A stretch of DNA of 5,051 bases from a bacterium (GTDB lineage Bacteria > JALSQH01): the NCBI GenBank assembly GCA_026985515.1, contig JALSQH010000025.1, forward strand, positions 1 through 5,051, given 5' to 3'. A program made the translations under genes and the position numbers. Below, one piece after another: positions 1 through 5,051 of the stretch. The notes under the pieces are model-generated. The model made no database searches. It was not told the origin of the DNA and saw only the letters and a program-made list of their open reading frames with translations. How positions within the stretch are numbered: the first letter of the stretch is position 1; each line of letters opens with the position of its first letter.

Positions 1-786
1 ATTTCTGTTTCAGGGATTGTTTATGCAGGGGGGGGTATTGCAGTTAGATTCATGCCCACCACCAGGGAGGAGGTTGACAGACTCCTCTTCTCCATCTTTT
101 ACAGGTATCATCCAGAGGGTGGGCTGGTGGGGAGGTATTTCAGATACTACCAGGAACTTCTTGATAAAACTGGAAAGAAAGATTTTTCTCCACAGGCTTA
201 TATGATTCTTAAGGAATTGACTGCACTGCTGACATTTCTTGCTGGAATTTTTCTTTCTGGTCCCCTTCTCTCTCTTCTCCTTGCTGTCGCCGTTTTTCTT
301 TACCCGGATGCAAAAATGAGAAGCCAGATTGAAGCAGAAAAAGAGGAGATGAGAAGAAATTTCCCATACTTCGTTGACCTTCTCGCCATTGTGGTTGAAA
401 GTGGAGTGGATTTCAACTCCGCGGTCGAAAAAATCTCAAAAAGTTTCATTGAGGGAAGATTAAAGAAGGAGCTGGAAGAAATTGTGACACATCTCAAGAG
501 AGGGATGAGAAGGAGGGATGTGCTCAAGTGGTGGGCTGAGAGGTGGAAGATTGAAGAAATAGAAATCTTCTCTTCGCTGATGATTCAGGCAGAAGAAACT
601 GGAGCATCCATGGGAAAAACTCTCAGAGACCTGGCAGAAAGAGTGAGGGAGGAGAGATTTACCTCAGTGGAGAAAAAAGCTTCAGAGTTACCGGTGAAAC
701 TTCTTTTTCCTCTCTTTCTGATATTTGGTTCAGTGATGATGGTTATTTTTGCCATTATTATCGCCCAGATATGGGGGGTTGTGTGA
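1..786 (+). CDS. tadC: TadC-like type II secretion system F-domain membrane protein, 5' end outside the window
   Basis: This is an inner-membrane platform protein of a Tad / type IVc (Flp) pilus assembly system, where TadB and TadC are thought to transmit the action of the TadA ATPase to the growing pilus. Counting from the Met at 52, the protein shows a hydrophobic hairpin at about residues 55-84, a cytoplasmic helical F domain at about 100-213 (FPYFVDLLAIVVESG, then QAEETGASMGKTLRDLAERV), and a C-terminal membrane segment at about 215-243 introduced by ELPVKLLFPLF, a signature typical of TadC rather than TadB. The frame stays open from Met52 back to base 1 and encodes a membrane-like stretch (ISVSGIVYAGGGIAVRF). 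No good Shine-Dalgarno sequence sits just before 52, whereas the other genes here have strong ones. From Met52 the protein is 244 residues, shorter than the roughly 300 usual for TadC. I therefore infer that the true start lies left of the window; Met52 is the fallback. The family call is firm, the TadC-versus-TadB call fairly firm. Confidence 0.85.
   Translation: MSVSGIVYAGGGIAVRFMPTTREEVDRLLFSIFYRYHPEGGLVGRYFRYYQELLDKTGKKDFSPQAYMILKELTALLTFLAGIFLSGPLLSLLLAVAVFLYPDAKMRSQIEAEKEEMRRNFPYFVDLLAIVVESGVDFNSAVEKISKSFIEGRLKKELEEIVTHLKRGMRRRDVLKWWAERWKIEEIEIFSSLMIQAEETGASMGKTLRDLAERVREERFTSVEKKASELPVKLLFPLFLIFGSVMMVIFAIIIAQIWGVV
773..778 (+). promoter_or_regulatory. Ribosome binding site (G6) for the TPR lipoprotein gene
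   Basis: A run of six G lies 7 nt before the ATG at 786, inside the last codons of the tadC-like gene. It favours 786 over the in-frame ATG at 771, which would put the run inside the coding region and add a poor pre-sequence (MGGCV) to the signal peptide. The stop of the upstream gene overlaps the start as TGATG, so re-initiation by terminating ribosomes is likely. Confidence 0.5.
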
Positions 787-1193
787 TGAGAAGGCTTCTT
801 CCTTTGTTTCTGATTCTTTTAATCTCCTGCTCCACACTGCATAGAGGAAGAAGAAACGATCTTGAGATGGCAAGATACTTCAGAAAGAAGGGTGACAGGG
901 TAAGGGCAGCTGTTTTCTACATCCGGGTGCTCAGAAAAAATCAGAGTAATGTTGAGGCTCTCGAGTATCTCTACCATTTCTACAGAGAGGAAAACGATAG
1001 ATTGAGGGCTTTTGAAGTCCTGATGAAACTTTCTTCACTCCAGCCAGGGAAACCCCTCTGGCATCTCGAAATGGCGGAGATGCTCATTGGTGATGGCGAC
1101 CTTGAGGATGGGTGTTACGAACTTTCCAGAGTGAAGGTTGCAGATGGTTTAAGGAAAAAGTATGAAAAGTTGAAGGAGGAGTGTGAGAGATGA
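786..1193 (+). CDS. Small TPR-repeat lipoprotein, TadD-like
   Basis: This is a 135-residue exported lipoprotein. MRRLLPLFLILLISC is a short positively charged and hydrophobic signal peptide ending in a lipobox (LISC), so Cys15 would be lipidated. The +2 residue is Ser, which in E. coli-type sorting predicts the outer membrane. The rest is helical, with TPR-like units at about residues 24-57 (MARYFRKKGDRVRAAVFYIR), 58-90 (LEYLYHFYREENDRLRAFEV) and a weaker third at about 91-116, then a charged tail. In Tad loci the TPR lipoprotein TadD commonly lies near tadC and is thought to help place the secretin or pilus parts. Here the position and architecture match, but the protein is much shorter than typical TadD, so I leave the symbol blank. 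An in-frame ATG at 771 would add five residues; 786 gives a proper signal peptide and ribosome binding site. It overlaps both neighbours by 1-4 bases. Confidence 0.85.
   Translation: MRRLLPLFLILLISCSTLHRGRRNDLEMARYFRKKGDRVRAAVFYIRVLRKNQSNVEALEYLYHFYREENDRLRAFEVLMKLSSLQPGKPLWHLEMAEMLIGDGDLEDGCYELSRVKVADGLRKKYEKLKEECER
1173..1179 (+). promoter_or_regulatory. Ribosome binding site (AAGGAGG) for the 676-residue lipoprotein
   Basis: A near-perfect Shine-Dalgarno sequence, AAGGAGG, lies 10 nt before the ATG at 1190 and within the 3' end of the TPR lipoprotein gene. With the ATGA start/stop overlap it fixes the start and supports translational coupling. Confidence 0.7.
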
Positions 1194-3220
1194 AGGGTAA
1201 AATTACAGCTTTTCTCGTTGCTATTCTCCTGTTTCTCTCTGGTTGTGGGGGAGAAAAAGTTGCCGAACATTTTTCATTTCCCTTTTTACCCCCACAGAAG
1301 ATCTTCGCTGGTACCTCAGGATCTCTTGTGATCGTGTTTGACAGGGATATTGACTCGGTTTCCGGTGAGAACCTGCCTTCATGGAGCCGATTTTACCTTG
1401 CTGCAAAGAGGAGAGCAGTGGTTGAATATGCTCCACCTGTAACATTAAGCGGGGTTTTTCAGCTGAAACTTTCCGCTGTGTCTGGTGGGGAAAAAGTAAA
1501 AGGAGTCCTCCAGCTGACCGTTCTGAAGCCTGAATTAAGAGTGAATTACCCCCCTGTCCTTTCCCTCCCCGATAGTGTGGCGGTGAGAGAGGGTGAGGAG
1601 GTGAAATTTTATGTCAGTGCAGTTGATCCTGAGGGAAATCCCGTGAAAGTTAGTGTTGATGCTTCTTCTATAGGGAGTAAGGGCAAAAAATTCAGTTTTG
1701 ATGGAAAAGTTTTCAGGTGGCAGACAGACTACAATTCAGAGGGAGAGTATCCCATCTACTTCACCGCCTCAGATGGTGAGAGAATTTCCACAGGGAGAGT
1801 TTTAATAGAGGTGCTTGATAGTGTACCAGACCCGGAACTATACTCTGAGGCATTTACCTTTACCATTCATCAGGGGGAAGTTTTCACCTTCAGGTTCGGT
1901 ATCGGGGGCAGATACGATGGCACAAGGGTCTACCTTTCCAGGAATATTGAGGGAATGTCCCTGACAGTTACAGGAGATGATGCTGTGGTGAGGTTCATTC
2001 CGGGCTTTAATTATGGAGATGAAGAGGTGACCAGCTTTGTGCTGGTTGACAATGGAGAGGCTAAAAAGATGGTGAGACTTACCTTCAGGGTGGTAAGGGA
2101 AGGGAAACTTCTGTTTGACTTTCATGGTACCGATGCCTTTCTATCTCCTCTGATATACAACAGGTATGCAGTTCTTGTCTCGATGGGAAGCAACAGAGGG
2201 AATCTGTACCTACTGGATTTTTATTCTGACAATCCTGTGGCTGTTACTGATACCATCCCGTATGGTGGAGATATATATTTCAGCGGAGTTGCGGGAAAAT
2301 TCTTCACCATCTATTACGGAAGTGGTGAGGATGGAGAAATTTTTTCAACCAGGCTCTTCAGTTCAGAGTTCACTCCTGAAACAGGTGAGAGATACATTTC
2401 CTCACTTCACACAGATTCTTCCTTCTCCTTTGGTATTGATAATGGCTGGTCGGGAGTTTTTCACGATTTTCTACTTTTTCCCGATTATACCACAGATCAC
2501 GCGGTGAAATTTCTCCGAAGGTCTCTTCCGTCTCAGGACCGGCTCTTTTCAGAATTTCCCGATGATAAATGGGTTGCTTCACCACCTGATAGTAACGCAC
2601 CTTTATTCTCATATCCCGTTACAGGGGTGAAGATGCTTTTTGATGGTAAAAATCATCTACTTGTCTCTTCTTCCCTGATTGATAACTGGCCTTCACCTCA
2701 TGGACCTGTTTCCGCACATCTTGCTTATATCGGGCTTGAGGGAGATACATTCAGTGAAGTTAAGGTTGACTATGTGAAGCCTGTAACCCTGCCCGATGAT
2801 TTTGCAGATGCAGTGACAGAATTTATTATGGCTTCACCTGGTTATGGAGAAAATGGCAAAATGAGATTTCTCCTTGTGGATGGTACGGGATTAAAAGGTG
2901 TTATCGGTTACTTTGATGATGAAGGAGTGATTTTTGACAATTATTTCATCTCTTTTTCATCAAGGGTGAAGAGGGTCTTTCCTGTGGATAATGGGTGTTT
3001 CTATGTCTATTACACCACCATGCATATTCAGAGGTTCTGTGAGATAGGTGGAAGGTACAGAATGGCAGGTTATGAGAAAGATGTGGCCGGGCTGACTTCC
3101 TTTGGAGGGGAAATTCTCAATCTGACCACAGCAGGTGGAAGGGTTTTTATCCTTCTGGGTAAGGGTGGAAGATTTCAGGTTATAGACATTCCTGAAAAAA
3201 TTCTGCAGCAGGGAGGATAA
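1190..3220 (+). CDS. Large lipoprotein with Ig/cadherin-like domains and an unassigned beta-rich C-terminal region
   Basis: This 676-residue exported lipoprotein begins MKGKITAFLVAILLFLSGC, a signal peptide with lipobox LSGC and lipidated Cys19; +2 is Gly. Residues about 35-112 form a beta-rich domain of unknown family. Residues about 121-209 resemble a bacterial Ig/cadherin-like domain: it opens NYPPVLSLPDSVAVREGEEV, then has VSAVDPEGNPV, FRWQTDYNSEGEYPIYFTAS and a closing IEVLD, the layout of the putative-Ig (He_PIG-like) family. Residues about 216-303 look like a second, more divergent domain of this type (VVRFIPGFNYGDEEVTSFVL). Residues about 305-676 are a string of short aromatic- and glycine-rich beta segments (RYAVLVSMGSNRGNLYLLDF, KMRFLLVDGTGLKGVIGYF, GGRVFILLGKGGRFQVIDI) that could be a beta-propeller of six or seven blades; I recognise no named family there. 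The mature region has two later cysteines (603, 617). No catalytic motif is seen. A structural, adhesive or binding role at the cell surface is inferred. Its ends are tightly coupled to both neighbours. Confidence 0.87.
   Translation: MKGKITAFLVAILLFLSGCGGEKVAEHFSFPFLPPQKIFAGTSGSLVIVFDRDIDSVSGENLPSWSRFYLAAKRRAVVEYAPPVTLSGVFQLKLSAVSGGEKVKGVLQLTVLKPELRVNYPPVLSLPDSVAVREGEEVKFYVSAVDPEGNPVKVSVDASSIGSKGKKFSFDGKVFRWQTDYNSEGEYPIYFTASDGERISTGRVLIEVLDSVPDPELYSEAFTFTIHQGEVFTFRFGIGGRYDGTRVYLSRNIEGMSLTVTGDDAVVRFIPGFNYGDEEVTSFVLVDNGEAKKMVRLTFRVVREGKLLFDFHGTDAFLSPLIYNRYAVLVSMGSNRGNLYLLDFYSDNPVAVTDTIPYGGDIYFSGVAGKFFTIYYGSGEDGEIFSTRLFSSEFTPETGERYISSLHTDSSFSFGIDNGWSGVFHDFLLFPDYTTDHAVKFLRRSLPSQDRLFSEFPDDKWVASPPDSNAPLFSYPVTGVKMLFDGKNHLLVSSSLIDNWPSPHGPVSAHLAYIGLEGDTFSEVKVDYVKPVTLPDDFADAVTEFIMASPGYGENGKMRFLLVDGTGLKGVIGYFDDEGVIFDNYFISFSSRVKRVFPVDNGCFYVYYTTMHIQRFCEIGGRYRMAGYEKDVAGLTSFGGEILNLTTAGGRVFILLGKGGRFQVIDIPEKILQQGG
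3211..3216 (+). promoter_or_regulatory. Ribosome binding site (GGGAGG) for the repeat lipoprotein
   Basis: GGGAGG lies 7 nt before the ATG at 3224 and immediately before the TAA stop of the preceding gene. Only three bases separate that stop from the new start. This fixes the start of the last gene in the window. Confidence 0.7.
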
Positions 3221-3223
3221 AAG

Positions 3224-5051
3224 ATGGGAAGAAAAACAGGTTTGCTAATTTTCATTATATTGGGTTTAATGCTCTCTGCGTGTGGAAGTGAGAAGAAGAA
3301 GGTAAATAAAGGGGAGGTGATACCTGAGAGTTCCCCACCTGATACCATTCTTTTCTCCTATCCTGAGAGGATCACCACCTTTACAACTGCGGAGTTTACA
3401 TTTGGATCTGATCAAAAGGATGTTCTCTTTGAGTGTAACCTTGATGATGGGGGATGGGTGAGCTGCCTCTCACCGGTAGAGTATGATGGTTTGAGTATTG
3501 GTGAACATCGATTTCTGGTCAGGGCAGTTGATGTGTTTGGAAGACATGACGAAACCCCCGCTGAGTGGAGGTGGAGGGTAGTTACATATAAAAACATTGA
3601 TATATCTTCATGGGAGTCTGAGTATCCGGGAAGTGTGAGTGGTGATTATTTATCCATTTCCGTGAATGGTGACCTCACGGCTGAGTGCAGGATTGATGGA
3701 GGCGAGTGGTTTGAATGCGGGGAAGATCTTGACATCTCATCCCTTGGCGATGGTTACCATGAGGTGGATGTGAGGGAAATTGACAACAATGGGGATATTG
3801 TGAAGGGGAAAAGAATAATTTTTGAAGTGGACAGGACACCACCGGAAGTCTATATCATTTCAGCCCCAGATTCACCTTCTCCCATAACTGACGCAGTTTT
3901 CACACTTTCCTCCTCTGAGGATGTGGAGTTTGAATGTTATCTTGACGATGTAACTGTTGAGAGTTGTGGTAAGGTAACTGAGCTGAGGAGTCTCTATGAT
4001 GGTTATCATAACTTCTGCGTCTCAGGAGTTGACAGAGCTGGTAACAGGAGTGCGAGGGTATGTTATGGATGGATTGTTGATACTGAGCCCCCCTCAGTAT
4101 ATTTTACAGAAGTTCCCGAAAATCCATCAAACTCACCCTATGTATCGTTTTCCTTCTCCTCCACAGGAGCAGTCTCATTTATGTGCAGACTCGATTCAGA
4201 GGGATGGAGAGAATGTTCCTCTCCCGAAAAGGATGGACCTCTGGCTGAGGGCAAACATAGATTTTCAGTCATTGCAGTTGACAGGGCTGGAAACAAGAGT
4301 GATGTTGTATCCTATGAGTGGAGGGTTGTACTTACGCCACCAGAAACCAGCATAACTGCCCAACCTCCGCTTTATTCAAACAGGAGGGAGGCAGATTTCA
4401 ACTTCACATCCAGCAAAGATGGTTCAACCTTCAGATGCAGATTTGATGAAGGAGAATGGTATGTGTGTAAGCCTCCTGAAAGATTTACCGGTTTAAGTGA
4501 AGGGTCCCACACATTCTCTGTGGTTGCAGTTGACAGGTATGGCCTTGAGGACCCAACTCCAGCTGAGTACACCTGGACTGTAGATGTAACCCCACCAGAG
4601 ACCACAATAGATTCAGAGAATCCCTCAAATTCACCCACCAATCAGACATCTATAACCTTTACCTTCTCTTCGAATGAATCAGGCAGTTTCCAGTGCAGGC
4701 TTGATGGAGGCAGCTGGGAGAGCTGTACATCACCGAAGAGTTACACCGGGTTGAGTGAGGGAAGTCACACCTTCGAGGTTAGGGCGATAGACCTTGCAGG
4801 TAATGTGGATCCATCCCCTGCCAGTTACACATGGGTGGTTGATGTTACACCTCCCCAGGTGTTCCTTGATTCCACTCCTCATAATCCCACCGATTTTAAA
4901 TATTTCACATTTGAGTTTCATGGCACTGACAACATCTCCTCAGATGTAGCTTTTCAGTGTAAAGTTGATGATGGTGACTGGTTTGATTGTACCTCTCCCT
5001 ATTCCTTTTCTGCTGGTAATGGTAATCACACCTTTTATGTAAAAGGTAGTG
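3224..5051 (+). CDS. Large lipoprotein of tandem Cys-containing Ig-like repeats, 3' end outside the window
   Basis: The frame from 3224 is open to the last base, giving 609 residues without a stop, so the gene runs off the right edge. MGRKTGLLIFIILGLMLSAC is a lipoprotein signal peptide with lipobox LSAC and lipidated Cys20; +2 is Gly. A short polar, Lys-rich tether follows (about residues 21-39), then seven tandem domains of about 80-88 residues, the last one cut. Each has the pattern F-x-C-x-[LIFV]-D-x(5)-W-x-x-C, then in most G-x-H-x-F-x-V-x-A-x-D-x-x-G, an aromatic/Trp strand, and a TPPE-type linker to the next unit. First cysteines are at residues 71, 155, 238, 321, 405, 491 and 579, each followed ten residues later by a second. 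The domain is the Ig/fibronectin-like type found in large exported repeat proteins of many bacteria. I infer an extended surface or periplasmic stalk or adhesin, stiffened by a disulfide in each domain. The ligand is unknown. Codon use matches the neighbouring genes. Confidence 0.88.
   Translation, partial: MGRKTGLLIFIILGLMLSACGSEKKKVNKGEVIPESSPPDTILFSYPERITTFTTAEFTFGSDQKDVLFECNLDDGGWVSCLSPVEYDGLSIGEHRFLVRAVDVFGRHDETPAEWRWRVVTYKNIDISSWESEYPGSVSGDYLSISVNGDLTAECRIDGGEWFECGEDLDISSLGDGYHEVDVREIDNNGDIVKGKRIIFEVDRTPPEVYIISAPDSPSPITDAVFTLSSSEDVEFECYLDDVTVESCGKVTELRSLYDGYHNFCVSGVDRAGNRSARVCYGWIVDTEPPSVYFTEVPENPSNSPYVSFSFSSTGAVSFMCRLDSEGWRECSSPEKDGPLAEGKHRFSVIAVDRAGNKSDVVSYEWRVVLTPPETSITAQPPLYSNRREADFNFTSSKDGSTFRCRFDEGEWYVCKPPERFTGLSEGSHTFSVVAVDRYGLEDPTPAEYTWTVDVTPPETTIDSENPSNSPTNQTSITFTFSSNESGSFQCRLDGGSWESCTSPKSYTGLSEGSHTFEVRAIDLAGNVDPSPASYTWVVDVTPPQVFLDSTPHNPTDFKYFTFEFHGTDNISSDVAFQCKVDDGDWFDCTSPYSFSAGNGNHTFYVKGS
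3341..3583 (+). repeat. Ig-like repeat unit 1
   Basis: This covers residues 40-120 of the lipoprotein. Its core is FECNLDDGGWVSC (Cys71/Cys81), then LSIGEHRFLVRAVD, then TPAEWRWRVV. It lacks the TPPE entry linker seen in later units, as expected for the first domain after the tether. Confidence 0.8.
3593..3832 (+). repeat. Ig-like repeat unit 2, divergent
   Basis: This covers residues 124-203. The core AECRIDGGEWFEC (Cys155/Cys165) is well kept, but the second half (LGDGYHEVDVREIDNNGD) departs from the consensus, with no AGN turn. The final strand ends IIFEVD, with Phe where the other units have Trp. Confidence 0.75.
3833..4081 (+). repeat. Ig-like repeat unit 3, with a second cysteine pair
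   Basis: This covers residues 204-286, beginning RTPPEVY. The core FECYLDDVTVESC (Cys238/Cys248) has Val where the other units have Trp. Two further cysteines, Cys265 (NFCVSGVD) and Cys280 (RVCYGW), lie 15 residues apart on what should be neighbouring strands, so a second disulfide is plausible. Confidence 0.8.
4082..4330 (+). repeat. Ig-like repeat unit 4
   Basis: This covers residues 287-369, beginning TEPPSVYF. The core is FMCRLDSEGWREC (Cys321/Cys331), then LAEGKHRFSVIAVDRAGNKS and YEWRVV. It is exactly 83 codons long, like unit 3, and the DNA around its VDRAGN turn matches unit 3 at 22 of 25 bases. Confidence 0.82.
4331..4585 (+). repeat. Ig-like repeat unit 5
   Basis: This covers residues 370-454, beginning LTPPETSI. 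The core is FRCRFDEGEWYVC (Cys405/Cys415), then FTGLSEGSHTFSVVAVDRYG and TPAEYTWTVD, close to the family consensus. Confidence 0.85.
4586..4843 (+). repeat. Ig-like repeat unit 6, closest to consensus
   Basis: This covers residues 455-540, beginning VTPPETTIDS. The core is FQCRLDGGSWESC (Cys491/Cys501), then YTGLSEGSHTFEVRAIDLAG and SPASYTWVVD. This is the most canonical unit of the array. Confidence 0.86.
4844..5051 (+). repeat. Ig-like repeat unit 7, cut by the window edge
   Basis: This covers residues 541-609 and beyond, beginning VTPPQVFLDS. The core is FQCKVDDGDWFDC (Cys579/Cys589), then GNGNHTFYVKGS, where the window ends. It has a slightly longer first half than the other units (GTDNISSDVA insertion). 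Confidence 0.82.

Larger units (their letters stand above)
3341..5051 (+). repeat. Tandem array of seven protein-level Ig-like repeats (about 250 bp each)
   Basis: The array has an almost regular period: first-cysteine spacing is 84, 83, 83, 84, 86 and 88 residues. The units are well diverged at DNA level, but local near-identities remain. For example, AATCCATCAAACTCACCC (4121-4138) and AATCCCTCAAATTCACCC (4619-4636) match at 16 of 18 bases. The array continues past the window. All seven units keep the CX9C pair; six of seven keep the Trp between the two cysteines. Confidence 0.88.

Noticed and set aside
17-205. Short + strand open frame with an ATG beside the G8 run
   Set aside because: It overlaps the tadC-like gene in another frame, has no family resemblance and no sensible composition; it is a shadow frame.
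771-785. ATG at 771 (and GTG at 783) as the start of the TPR lipoprotein
   Set aside because: The G6 ribosome binding site lies between 771 and 786, and starting at 786 gives a clean basic-hydrophobic-lipobox signal peptide.
3221-3223. Promoter or terminator between the two large lipoprotein genes
   Set aside because: Only three bases separate the genes and no hairpin followed by a T run is present at the junction.
3996-4355. 119-codon + strand frame within the last gene
   Set aside because: It lies out of frame inside repeat units 3-5, whose own frame is continuous and domain-consistent, so there is no sign of a frameshift.
4372-4641. Minus-strand open frame of 89 codons, resembling the one at 3412-3597
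   Set aside because: The similarity of the two antisense frames only mirrors the repeats on the + strand; neither has a ribosome binding site or coherent domain.
3341-5051. CRISPR or DNA tandem-repeat array
   Set aside because: The period is about 250 bp with codon-level divergence and an unbroken reading frame; this is a protein-domain repeat, not a spacer array.

Overview
The window is a dense, co-directional (+ strand) gene cluster with no RNA genes, no mobile elements, no CRISPR array and essentially no intergenic space. It holds four genes. They are an inner-membrane TadC-type type II secretion F-domain protein (cut by the left edge), a small TPR lipoprotein resembling TadD, a 676-residue lipoprotein with Ig-like domains and a long unassigned beta-rich C-terminal region, and the first 609 residues of a large lipoprotein (cut by the right edge) made of tandem Ig-like repeats.

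Layout: 1-786 tadC-like; 786-1193 TPR lipoprotein, overlapping the previous stop (TGATG); 1190-3220 multidomain lipoprotein, overlapping the previous stop (ATGA); 3224 to beyond 5051 repeat lipoprotein, starting 3 bp after the previous stop. Each internal start has a purine-rich Shine-Dalgarno sequence inside the end of the preceding gene, so the four genes look like one translationally coupled operon. No promoter or terminator is visible, so both lie outside the window. The longest non-coding stretch is 3 bp.

How the genes may work together: TadC is an inner-membrane platform component of Tad / type IVc (Flp) pilus machines, and TadD is a TPR lipoprotein usually encoded near it. Finding two further large lipoproteins directly downstream, with adhesin- or stalk-like Ig-type domains, suggests the operon builds a Tad-type apparatus together with surface or periplasmic accessory proteins. 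That functional link rests on gene order and is inferred.

Organism: three successive lipobox signal peptides without Asp at +2, plus Tad genes, point to a diderm bacterium. Arginine is encoded almost entirely by AGA/AGG, CGN codons are rare, and GC content looks mid-range by eye. The Cys-containing Ig repeat is of a kind I know from several environmental bacterial phyla, including Myxococcota-like and actinobacterial genomes. I cannot name the taxon from this sequence.

The most interesting items are the seven-unit repeat array with an invariant CX9C cysteine pair, one unit of it with a second cysteine pair, the unassigned C-terminal half of the 676-residue lipoprotein, and the coupling of three consecutive lipoproteins to tadC.
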